Assembly (NCBI GenBank): GCA_013362295.1
Contig: JABFWJ010000376.1
Location: 1 to 21,878 of the forward strand
Direction: 5' to 3'
Origin: Thermoleophilia bacterium
GTDB lineage: Bacteria > Actinomycetota > Thermoleophilia > Gaiellales > Gaiellaceae
DNA: 21,878 bases
Positions 7,047 to 13,365 of the stretch are shown here, piece by piece. The notes under the pieces are model-generated. The model was not told the origin of the DNA and searched no databases. It worked only from the letters and a program-made list of their open reading frames with translations. The translations under genes and the position numbers were made by a program. Position 1 is the stretch's first letter, and each line of letters opens with the position of its first letter.

Positions 7047-8191
7047 GCGGCCTGATCTGGACCGGATCCTTGAACGACGCCTATCGGCTCGGCGGCCGAG
7101 TCGGCCTGTACGACACGACGTTGCGCGACGGCGAGCAGACGGTTGGAGTCGTGCTCGATCCCGACCAGAAGCTCGAGATCGCGCGCCTGCTCGACGACCT
7201 CGGGGTCGACCGGATCGAGGCGGGCTTTCCGCGCGTTTCCGACGACGACTGGCAGGCAGTCGAACGGATCGCCGCAGCGGGGCTGCGTGCTGAGGTCTGG
7301 GGCTTCTCGCGCGCGGTTCCGGCCGACCTGGAGGCGCTCGTCGAGCTCGGCGTCGGCTACTCGGTGATCGAGTCGCCGATCTCCGACCTGAAGCTCGACG
7401 CGATCGGCGTCTCCCGCGAGAAGATGCTCGACCGGATCACGACCGCGATGCGCTTCGCCGGCGAGCACGGCATCCACGCGGCGTTCTTCGGCGTCGACTC
7501 CTCGCGGGCGCAGCCGGACTTCTACCGGCAGGTGTACTCGGCGGCGGTCGAGGCGGGAGCAAAGGAGGTCGTCGTCGTCGACACGCTCGGGATCGCGTCG
7601 CCGGAAGCCGTGGCGGAGCTGGTGGGAACGACGGTCGAGCTCGTCGACGTGCCGGTGCACTTCCACGGCCACAACGACTTCGGCGTCGCGACGGCGAGCG
7701 CGGTCGCGGCGGTGCGCGCCGGAGCCGCGTACGTCCACGGCACGATCAACGGCATGGGCGAGCGTGCGGGCAACGCGAACCTCGGCGAGGTCGCGCTGGC
7801 GCTGCGCGCGCTCTACGGCGTCGAGACGAACCTGCGCCTCGACCGGATCCGGGAGGTCTCCGCGCGGGTGCGCGAGCTGTCGGGGTACGAGCTCGAGCCG
7901 TGGAAGCCCGTGACCGGCGACACGCTCTACCGACGGGAGAGCGGCGCCGTCGCGTCGCAGTTCCACGATCCGCAGTCGATCGAGCCGTACTCCTCGGAGC
8001 TCGTGGCGACCGAACGCGCGATCGTGCTCGGCAAGAAGAGCGGCCTGGACTCGATCCGCATCAAGGCCGACGAGCTCGGCCTCGACGTTCCGGAAGAGCG
8101 GCGAGCCGAGCTGCTCGCGGCGGTCAAGAAGCTCGGCGCGGAGAAGCGGGGGCTCGTCACCGACGACGAGTTCAGAGCACTCGTTGGCTGA
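7043..8191 (+). CDS. LeuA/homocitrate-synthase-like (HMGL-like domain) condensing enzyme
   Basis: A 382-residue DRE-TIM metallolyase-family enzyme. Signature elements: LYDTTLRDGEQTVGV (Asp24, Arg28, Asp29), HFHGHNDFG (metal-ligand His208 and His210) and NGMGERAGNANL (residues 236-247). Family members condense acetyl-CoA with a 2-oxo acid (2-isopropylmalate, homocitrate or citramalate synthases) or run related aldol cleavages. The length and the ending GKKSGLDSI followed by a short helical tail match the NifV/homocitrate type without the large LeuA regulatory domain, so leucine-type feedback control is not expected. Its place in a catabolic operon rather than with leuB/leuC/leuD suggests it handles a pathway 2-oxo acid. 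GTG 7043 overlaps the upstream stop (GTGA); the barrel motif starts about 20 residues later, as expected. Confidence 0.9.
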   Translation: MSGLIWTGSLNDAYRLGGRVGLYDTTLRDGEQTVGVVLDPDQKLEIARLLDDLGVDRIEAGFPRVSDDDWQAVERIAAAGLRAEVWGFSRAVPADLEALVELGVGYSVIESPISDLKLDAIGVSREKMLDRITTAMRFAGEHGIHAAFFGVDSSRAQPDFYRQVYSAAVEAGAKEVVVVDTLGIASPEAVAELVGTTVELVDVPVHFHGHNDFGVATASAVAAVRAGAAYVHGTINGMGERAGNANLGEVALALRALYGVETNLRLDRIREVSARVRELSGYELEPWKPVTGDTLYRRESGAVASQFHDPQSIEPYSSELVATERAIVLGKKSGLDSIRIKADELGLDVPEERRAELLAAVKKLGAEKRGLVTDDEFRALVG

Positions 8192-9755
8192 CTACGACGC
8201 GATCGTCGTCGGCTCGGGCGTCAACGGCCTCGCCTGCGCCGCGCTGCTCGCCAAAGGCGGCTGGAACGTGTGCGTGCTCGAGCGGAACGACTGGTTCGGC
8301 GGCGCGATCAAGACCGCCGAGATCACGGAGCCCGGCTTCCGGCACGACGTGTTCAGCGCCTGGCATCCCTTGTGGGTGGGCGGGGCGGCGCACGCGCAGC
8401 TCGGCGGCGACCTCGCGCAGCACGGCCTCGAATACCTGAACACCGACTTCCCGACCGGAACGCTGTTCCCCGACGGCAAGAGTGCGTTCCTGCTGCGCAC
8501 GGCGGATGCCAACGCGCAGGAGCTCGACCGTCACCACGCCGGCGACGGGGACGCGTGGCGCGCAATGCTCGCGGAGTTCTTCCCGAACGCCGACCTCGCC
8601 TTCGGCGTGCTCGGCACCGAGCTCTGGTCGCGGCATGGAGCCGCGCTCGGCCTGAAGGCCTGGCGCCGGCTGGGCAGCCGCGGCGCAGCCGAGTTCTCCG
8701 GAAGGCTGCTGATCTCGGCCCGCGACTGGCTGGAGTCCACGTTCGCCTCCGCGCGCGCGCACGGGCTGCTCGCGCCGTGGGTCCTGCACACGGGGCTCGG
8801 ACCGGACGCTGCCGCCTCGGGCTACATGGCGCAGGTGATCGCGGTCGCAGTCCAGGAGGGCGGCATGCCGATCCCCCGCGGCGGAGGCGCGAAGCTCGCC
8901 GACGCACTCGTCTCGTACATCCGAGCGCGGGGCGGAACGTGCGAGACGGGCGTGCACGTCGAGCGCGTCTCGAGCGGCGGCATCCAGACTGCCGACGGGC
9001 GGAGGCTGCTCGCCGAGCGCGCCGTGATCTGCAACGTGACGCCGACGCAGCTCTACGGCGAGCTGCTCGACGGCCTCGAGCGTCTAGCCGCCCACTTCCG
9101 CTACGGACGCAGTGAGATGCAGATCCATTTCGCGCTCTCGGAGCCGGCGCGGTGGGACGGCGACGGGCGCCTCGGGCAGACGGCGATCGTGCATGTCACG
9201 CCGGGGCTCGACGGTGTGTCGCGCGCCGTCAACGAAGCGGACTGCGGGCTGCTCCCGGCACAGGCGACGGTCGTCGTCGGGCAGCCGCTCACGATGGATC
9301 CTTCGCGCGCGCCCGAGGGGAAAGGGCTGCTCTGGATCCAGCTGCAGGAGCTCCCGTGGCACGTGAAGGGAGACGCCGCGGGCGAGCTCGACGTCGGCGA
9401 CGGCTCGTGGACGGAGTCGTTGCGCGAGCGGTACGCCGACCGCATCCAGTCACGCCTCGCGCAGCACATCCCGAACCTCGAGTCCTCGATCCTCGCGCGC
9501 AGCGTCCTCTCACCCGCGGACCTCTGGGCCGCGAACGTGAACTTCGTGCACGGCGATCCGTACGGCGGCTCGCTCGCGCTCGACCAGAACTTCCTCTGGC
9601 GCGCACCCCACAGGACGCCGGTCGACCGCGTATGGCACGTCGGTGCGTCGACTCACCCCGGCCCCGGCCTCGGCGGCGGCTCGGGCGCGCTCGTCGCGGC
9701 GCAGCTCCTCGAGCCGCCGCTGACCAAGCGGATCGCGGCGCGCTTCAGGCGCTGA
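8184..9755 (+). CDS. CrtI/PYROXD2-like FAD-dependent oxidoreductase
   Basis: A 523-residue flavoprotein with an N-terminal Rossmann motif, DAIVVGSGVNGLACAALLAKGGWNVCVLERNDWFGG (GxGxxG plus the acidic end of the second strand), and a C-terminal FAD-binding segment VWHVGASTHPGPGLGGGSGALVAAQLL. This layout is that of phytoene-desaturase-like and PYROXD2-like proteins. No carotenoid genes are nearby, so a desaturase or oxidase role on a pathway intermediate is more likely than pigment synthesis; its substrate is unknown. The start is TTG at 8184, giving MADYDAIVVGSG with the Rossmann strand beginning about residue 4; no closer ATG or GTG fits, and the 8-base overlap with the preceding stop fits translational coupling. 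It is the last gene of the first operon. Confidence 0.9.
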   Translation: MADYDAIVVGSGVNGLACAALLAKGGWNVCVLERNDWFGGAIKTAEITEPGFRHDVFSAWHPLWVGGAAHAQLGGDLAQHGLEYLNTDFPTGTLFPDGKSAFLLRTADANAQELDRHHAGDGDAWRAMLAEFFPNADLAFGVLGTELWSRHGAALGLKAWRRLGSRGAAEFSGRLLISARDWLESTFASARAHGLLAPWVLHTGLGPDAAASGYMAQVIAVAVQEGGMPIPRGGGAKLADALVSYIRARGGTCETGVHVERVSSGGIQTADGRRLLAERAVICNVTPTQLYGELLDGLERLAAHFRYGRSEMQIHFALSEPARWDGDGRLGQTAIVHVTPGLDGVSRAVNEADCGLLPAQATVVVGQPLTMDPSRAPEGKGLLWIQLQELPWHVKGDAAGELDVGDGSWTESLRERYADRIQSRLAQHIPNLESSILARSVLSPADLWAANVNFVHGDPYGGSLALDQNFLWRAPHRTPVDRVWHVGASTHPGPGLGGGSGALVAAQLLEPPLTKRIAARFRR

Positions 9756-9841
9756 CGCGGTGGTCGAGGGTTGGCGTAAGCTCGCCGGACGCTGTGAGGT
9801 CGTGTCGGGACGCTCGTGGTCTTTGCGCGAAAGGAGTGGGC
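9756..9841 (+). promoter_or_regulatory. Intergenic leader of the DsrE-like gene with RBS and possible -10 element
   Basis: These 86 bases separate the first operon from the next gene. A strong ribosome binding site AAGGAG lies at 9831-9836, five bases before ATG 9842. TAAGCT at 9777-9782, in the context GGCGTAAGCTCGCC, could be a -10 hexamer, but no convincing -35 is seen at 16-18 bases. No terminator hairpin with a T-run is visible after 9755, so read-through from the operon is possible. Confidence 0.35.
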
Positions 9842-10204
9842 ATGGCAGAGAAGGTTCTCGTCAATCTCGCGACCGGACTGGAGGACGCCGAGCGCGTCAC
9901 AGTCGCCTTCCTCGTCGCCACCGCGGCGCTCAACCAGGGCAAGGAGGTGGTGGTCTGGACGACGAAGGATGCCGTCCGGCTCGGGCTGCCGGGCGAGGCC
10001 GAGGGCGTTGCGTGCAACGGTTGCCCACCGCTCGAGCGATTGTTCGCGCAGTTCGAGGAAGGGGGCGGTCAGCTGTGGCTGTGTCCCATCTGCGTCAGCG
10101 CACGCGATCTCGACGATGCCGAGAAAGTCGGGAACTCGAAGATCGTGGGAGCGACGCCGCTGTGGGAGTGGGCCGGGAGCGACACCACGGTCTTCAGCTA
10201 CTGA
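9842..10204 (+). CDS. DsrE-family-like small protein
   Basis: A 120-residue protein, MAEKVLVNLATGLEDAERVTVAFLVATAALNQGKEVVVWTTKDAVRLGLPG, which matches the DsrE/DsrF-like alpha/beta fold: an N-terminal strand, a helix over ALNQGKEV, then a hydrophobic strand. Four cysteines lie in CNGCPP (residues 59-64) and CPIC (81-84). DsrE-like proteins carry sulfur on a conserved Cys or act as small redox or peroxiredoxin-like proteins; here the CxxC pairs could also bind a metal. The start is secured by a strong AAGGAG site. It follows the catabolic operon by 86 bases and faces the minus-strand VOC gene, with only 15 bases between the two stop codons. Function unknown; family call moderately sure. Confidence 0.75.
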   Translation: MAEKVLVNLATGLEDAERVTVAFLVATAALNQGKEVVVWTTKDAVRLGLPGEAEGVACNGCPPLERLFAQFEEGGGQLWLCPICVSARDLDDAEKVGNSKIVGATPLWEWAGSDTTVFSY

Positions 10205-10219
10205 CCGGCCCCCACACCA

Positions 10220-10645
10220 TCAGCTCGTGGGAAGGACGAGGTTGCCGTCTGAATCGAGCCCGAAGCCGGGGTTGTGCGCGATTTCCCAGGCGTGGCCGTC
10301 CGGATCGAGAAAGCAGCCGGCGTACCCCCCGTAGAACGTCGTTGCGGGCTCGCGCGTGATCTCGGCGCCGACGGCACGAGCCTGTTCGATGATCTCGTCG
10401 ACCTCCTGGTCGGACGCGACGTTGTGCGCCACGGCGATCCCGCCCCACCGTGCGCCGTCGTCCGGGATCCCCATGTCCTGTGCGAGCTTGTCCCTCGCCC
10501 ACAGGACGACGATCACGCCGTTCGCCTGGAAGAACGCGGTCTCCTCGATGTCCAGCGCAGGCGACCACCCCAGACCGGCGTAGAACGCCTTCGACCTGGC
10601 GTAGTCGGAGACACCGAGAGTGACGAGGCTCACGCGTTGCTTCAT
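10220..10645 (-). CDS. VOC-family (glyoxalase/bleomycin-resistance-like) protein
   Basis: A 141-residue protein with the paired beta-alpha-beta-beta-beta modules of the vicinal oxygen chelate fold: MKQRVSLVTLGVSDYARSKAFYAGLGWSP opens the first, and AGCFLDPDGHAWEIAHNPGF closes the second. Members include glyoxalases, dioxygenases and drug-binding proteins. The first strand carries no His at the usual metal position (VSLVTLGV), while DPDGHAWEI keeps the common C-terminal Glu, so metal catalysis is uncertain. It starts 4 bases after the stop of the upstream small gene and is probably co-transcribed with it. Specific role unknown. Confidence 0.88.
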   Translation of the reverse strand: MKQRVSLVTLGVSDYARSKAFYAGLGWSPALDIEETAFFQANGVIVVLWARDKLAQDMGIPDDGARWGGIAVAHNVASDQEVDEIIEQARAVGAEITREPATTFYGGYAGCFLDPDGHAWEIAHNPGFGLDSDGNLVLPTS

Positions 10646-10649
10646 CTGC

Positions 10650-10952
10650 TCAGCGGTCGGGAATCTTCAGCTCGCGCCCCGAGTAGAAGCCCGAGCTCTC
10701 CTCGAGCACGTACGGCGCCATCGCGCGGCGTCGCTCGCTCTCGACCGGCGACAGGCGGTAGCGCTCGCGCGACGCGGGCGAGTCCCAGATCGAGATCCCG
10801 ACCACCTCGGTCCCGTCTGCCGAGTAGCACTCGTACGCGCGCAGCATCCCCTCCGGAAACTCGCTCGGCCGCCACGATCGGCTGAACTCCTCGCGCGTGC
10901 CCGGCCTCAGCTTTCGGGTCGTGATCCAGACGTGGGTCGTGTCGAACTCCAT
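10650..10952 (-). CDS. Small dimeric alpha/beta-barrel (antibiotic-biosynthesis-monooxygenase-like) protein
   Basis: A 100-residue protein, MEFDTTHVWITTRKLRPGTREEFSRSWRPSEFPEGMLRAYECYSADGTEVVGISIWDSPASRERYRLS, whose strand-helix-strand-strand pattern (first strand HVWITTRKL, helix over EEFSRSW, strand VVGISIWDS followed by a helix) fits the ABM/ferredoxin-like dimeric barrel superfamily. No catalytic residues can be assigned. A good ribosome binding site, GGGAGG on the minus strand, lies six bases before its ATG. It directly precedes the VOC gene (4-base gap), so the two likely form a bicistron. The family call is from pattern only. Confidence 0.7.
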   Translation of the reverse strand: MEFDTTHVWITTRKLRPGTREEFSRSWRPSEFPEGMLRAYECYSADGTEVVGISIWDSPASRERYRLSPVESERRRAMAPYVLEESSGFYSGRELKIPDR

Positions 10953-10987
10953 CAGCTGCCTCCCTCGCGTTTCCGGTGAAGTGTCTC

Positions 10988-11001
10988 AGCCGCCGGCGGC
11001 T
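10988..11001. repeat. 14-base perfect palindrome downstream of the cupin gene
   Basis: AGCCGCCGGCGGCT is fully self-complementary and could fold as a 5-bp stem with a 4-base loop. It lies 15 bases past the cupin stop codon on the minus strand, inside the 64-base gap before the next gene. No T-run follows, so it may be a weak terminator, a transcript-end stabiliser or a chance GC palindrome. Confidence 0.4.
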
Positions 11002-11016
11002 CCGGGACGATGCTCG

Positions 11017-11367
11017 TCACGTGAGCAGCTCGGAGTCGTGCTCCTCGAAGATCCGCTCCCAGTCGCTGCGGTCACCCGCATGCAGCGCCTCGACCAGGCG
11101 GTGGATGCGCGGCGTCATCACGAGCAGGTAGCGCGCGGGCTCGCCGTGGGCATTCCAGTAGGAGTGCGCCGTCCCGCGTGGCACGAGGATCGACTCGCCG
11201 GCGCCGACCTGGCGTTCCTCGTCGCCGACGCGAAAGCCGAGGGCTCCTTCGAGCACGAACCACGCCTCGTCGTCGGAGCGGTGGAGGTGCAGCCCCGCGA
11301 TCGGGAGGCCCGGGTGCGAGCCGGGATCGGTCCAGTCGGCGATCACGAAGGAGTCGCTGACGATCAT
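11017..11367 (-). CDS. Small single-domain cupin protein
   Basis: A 116-residue cupin. The first motif reads LHLHRSDDEAWFVLEGALGFRVGDE (His27, His29 and Glu34, then the G of motif 1) and the second reads ESILVPRGTAHSYWNAH (His68), giving the usual 3-His/1-Glu metal set of small cupins. Cupins of this size may be metal-dependent dioxygenases, isomerases or ligand sensors; nothing here fixes which. ATG at 11367 has no strong Shine-Dalgarno sequence (AAGG directly abuts it), but homology starts near it. It lies on the same strand as the GntR regulator and may help tune the neighbouring pathway. Confidence 0.88.
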   Translation of the reverse strand: MIVSDSFVIADWTDPGSHPGLPIAGLHLHRSDDEAWFVLEGALGFRVGDEERQVGAGESILVPRGTAHSYWNAHGEPARYLLVMTPRIHRLVEALHAGDRSDWERIFEEHDSELLT

Positions 11368-11406
11368 CCTTGCGGGACGATCTCATACCTCGGAGACGGC
11401 CAGGCT

Positions 11407-11439
11407 CGAATCTGGTTCGGCTTCGGCGAATCAGATTCG
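11407..11439. terminator. Stem-loop between the cupin and the 67-residue gene
   Basis: CGAATCTG (11407-11414) pairs perfectly with CAGATTCG (11432-11439). A G-U pair and four more pairs (TTCG with CGAA) extend the stem to 13 bp around a 7-base loop, as read on the plus strand; on the minus strand the G-U position becomes a C-A mismatch. It begins 3 bases past the stop of the small minus-strand gene, a typical terminator place, but no T-run follows on that strand. It may instead be a processing or regulatory hairpin. Confidence 0.45.
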
Positions 11440-11442
11440 GAA

Positions 11443-11646
11443 CTAGGGCGCGAAGAGCGCCGGCGGGTCGTGGCCGGCCGGCGTGTCGCGCGCGCTCTCG
11501 GCTTCGGCGCGGACGTGGCGCTGTGCCTCGGCGTGCTCGCGCGACTCGGCCAGCTTGCTCATCGCCGCCTCGCGCTCGGTGCGCATTGCCCGCAGCCGCT
11601 CGCGGATCCGCTGGATCTCGGCGCCCACCCGGTTTTCGCTGGCCAC
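11443..11646 (-). CDS. Hypothetical 67-residue helical protein
   Basis: I do not recognise a family. The predicted product MASENRVGAEIQRIRERLRAMRTEREAAMSKLAESREHAEAQRHVRAEAESARD is strongly charged and probably one long helix or coiled coil over residues 6-50, with a short Pro-containing tail. The GTG start is preceded on the minus strand by AGGA at a suitable distance (about 8 bases), and a stem-loop follows the stop, both of which favour a real gene. It lies between the GntR regulator and the cupin on the same strand. The product is short and could be spurious in such GC-rich DNA. Confidence 0.5.
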   Translation of the reverse strand: MASENRVGAEIQRIRERLRAMRTEREAAMSKLAESREHAEAQRHVRAEAESARDTPAGHDPPALFAP

Positions 11647-11704
11647 ACACGGATCCTAGTCCTCGGCCGACGAGATTCAAGGGGCCGGATCCCTCGGGGA
11701 GGCG

Positions 11705-12403
11705 CTACCGCTCGAAGATGCCGCGGCCGCCGAGCTCCGTCTCGAAGAAGACGCTCGCGAGCTCGAGGTGGTCGTAGAACGCCTTCGCCGCCGCGTCCGG
11801 ACGGTGGGCGATGCACGCCTCGAGCAGCTGCTCGTCGAAGCCGCGATGGAGGTCTTGCGGGTCGCCGGCCGACGCGAGGAGCGCCGGACGGTATCGCTCG
11901 GAGCGGTCCCAGGCGGGCCTGATCAGCGCGACGAGCCACAGCGAGCCGGACGCCTCGTAGAGCGTGAAATGGAAGTCTGTGTGTGCGCGCATCGTCTCGC
12001 GCACGTCACCTGCGCGCCGTGTCTCGTCGAACCGCACGAGATGCGCGCGCGCCACCCGCGCGTCCGCGTCGGTGAACCGTTCGGCCGCGCGGCGCACCGC
12101 GAGCGACTCGAGCGCCAACCGCACCTCGAACAGATCGCGGAGCTCGTCGACGTCGAAGTCGAGCACGCGGGCGCCCTGGTGCGGCACGTGCTTGGCGAGC
12201 CCCAATGCCTCGAGTTGGCGGACCGCTTCCCGGATCGGCGAGATGCTCATGCCGAGCGAGCGCGCGAGCTCGTCGAGCCGCAGCGGGGTCCCGGCGGGCA
12301 GCTCGCCGAGGATGATCGCTTCGCGGAGCTGCTCCAACGCGAACTCCGCCATCGTCCGATGGCGGATCCGGCCCTCTGCTGGCGGCTGGCGCAGGCGCGG
12401 CAT
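11705..12403 (-). CDS. GntR-family (FadR/FCD subgroup) transcriptional regulator
   Basis: A 232-residue regulator. Residues 15-80 form the winged helix-turn-helix (ALEQLREAIILGELPAGTPLRLDELARSLGMSISPIREAVRQLEALGLAKHVPHQGARV), the classic GntR DNA-binding signature. Residues 87-220 form the all-helical FCD effector domain, with the DFH motif (Asp143, His145) and DHL (His212) at metal/ligand positions; one position usually His may be Asp190. FCD regulators sense small carboxylates and commonly repress catabolic operons next to them. It is divergent from the transporter operon across 59 bases, so it very likely controls it. An AGGAAGG ribosome site lies 9 bases before the ATG and sits in a small 5-bp stem (GGAAG/CTTCC). 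Confidence 0.93.
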   Translation of the reverse strand: MPRLRQPPAEGRIRHRTMAEFALEQLREAIILGELPAGTPLRLDELARSLGMSISPIREAVRQLEALGLAKHVPHQGARVLDFDVDELRDLFEVRLALESLAVRRAAERFTDADARVARAHLVRFDETRRAGDVRETMRAHTDFHFTLYEASGSLWLVALIRPAWDRSERYRPALLASAGDPQDLHRGFDEQLLEACIAHRPDAAAKAFYDHLELASVFFETELGGRGIFER

Positions 12404-12462
12404 CGGAAGAGACCTTCCTATGCCCTTGATCAGATGTCAAACGTCGTGAGAGGATCCGCGGC
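12404..12462. promoter_or_regulatory. Divergent promoter/operator region between the regulator and the transport operon
   Basis: This 59-base gap holds the start signals of both divergent units. On the minus strand a perfect TTGACA (12440 to 12435) could be the -35 of the regulator, although the -10 at 17 bases (GAAGGT) is poor. On the plus strand AGAGGA (12449-12454) is the ribosome site for GTG 12463. TTGATCAGATGTCAA (12426-12440) has TTGA/TCAA ends around an odd centre and contains TGATCA; it is a candidate GntR-type operator covering the minus-strand -35. Confidence 0.45.
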
Positions 12463-13365
12463 GTGGCGCCTCGCCTCTCGGTCTCCCAGATCACGACGCT
12501 CCACTCGAGCTTCGCCGAGGACCTCCGCGACTACGTCGCCGCCGGTCTCGCCGGGATCGGCGTCTGGGAGATGAAGCTCGGCGAGGACGGGGACGCCGAG
12601 GCGCTCGAGCGGTTCTCGGCGAGCGGCCTCGAGTCCGCGGCCGCGGTGCCGACCCTCCCGTCGGTGCTCCCGCTGCCCCTGCTCGGCGGGCCCGAGGACC
12701 CCGCCGAACGCGTCGAGGCCTTCTGCCGCTCGCTCGAGCGGCTCGCGCCGTTCCGCCCGTCGTCGGTCGTCTGCCTGACCGGAACCGGCCTCGGCCGCGA
12801 CGCGGACGAGGCCCGCGCCGCCCTCACGGACGGCCTGGCGACGATCGCGGACGAGGCCGAGCGGCTCGGGCTGCGGATCGGCATCGAGCCCTACCAGCGA
12901 ATCGGCGGAGAGCGGTGGACGATCGTCAACTCGATCGCCGAGACCGTCGAGTTGATCCGCGACGCCGGCGACCCGCCGGCGCTCGGCATCCAGTTCGACT
13001 TCTGGCACCTCTGGAACTCGCCGACGCTGTACGACGACATCGAGCGCGAGATCGACCGCTTCGTCGGCGTGCACGTCTGCGACTACCGCGAGCCCACGCG
13101 CGGCTGGGCCGACCGCTCGCTGCCCGGCGAGGGCATCGCCGACGTCCCGCGGATCCTGCGCGCGCTCGACGCCGCAGGCTGGGACGGGCTCTACGACATC
13201 GAGATCTTCTCCGACGACGGCACGTTCGGCGCCGAGTACCCGGACTCGTTCTGGGCGGCGCCGGCCGCGGAGACGCTCAACCGCGCGCAGGCGGCGTTCG
13301 AGCTTTGCTGGTCCGGTCCCCCGTCCGTCGCGTCGCGGCGGCAGACAGTGAAGGAGTGGAGATGA
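12463..13365 (+). CDS. Sugar-phosphate isomerase/epimerase-like TIM barrel (AP endonuclease family 2)
   Basis: A 300-residue protein of the xylose-isomerase-like TIM-barrel family, which isomerises or epimerises sugars and also includes hydroxypyruvate isomerases, dehydratases and inositol-catabolic enzymes. Metal-ligand positions are intact: Glu142 (IGIEPYQ), Asp179 and His182 (QFDFWHLW), His204 (GVHVCDYRE) and Glu247 (YDIEIFS). GTG at 12463 is chosen for the AGAGGA site about 8 bases upstream and because MAPRLSVSQITT is the first strand. It is the first gene of the second operon; the solute-binding protein start overlaps its stop (ATGA). Its substrate is unknown, but opening a transport operon under a divergent GntR regulator points to a catabolic step. 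Confidence 0.9.
   Translation: MAPRLSVSQITTLHSSFAEDLRDYVAAGLAGIGVWEMKLGEDGDAEALERFSASGLESAAAVPTLPSVLPLPLLGGPEDPAERVEAFCRSLERLAPFRPSSVVCLTGTGLGRDADEARAALTDGLATIADEAERLGLRIGIEPYQRIGGERWTIVNSIAETVELIRDAGDPPALGIQFDFWHLWNSPTLYDDIEREIDRFVGVHVCDYREPTRGWADRSLPGEGIADVPRILRALDAAGWDGLYDIEIFSDDGTFGAEYPDSFWAAPAAETLNRAQAAFELCWSGPPSVASRRQTVKEWR

Noticed and set aside
8184..9755. Carotenoid biosynthesis (phytoene desaturase) role
   Set aside because: No crtB, crtE or other pigment genes nearby; the protein resembles PYROXD2-type oxidoreductases in a catabolic operon.
11647..11704. Two GGATCC sites and TCGGCCGA as a terminator for the regulator
   Set aside because: Short self-palindromes without a coherent stem-loop or T-run.
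10897..11922. Plus-strand 341-residue open frame over the cupin and regulator genes
   Set aside because: Shadow frame opposite a clear cupin and a clear GntR gene; no motif or ribosome site.
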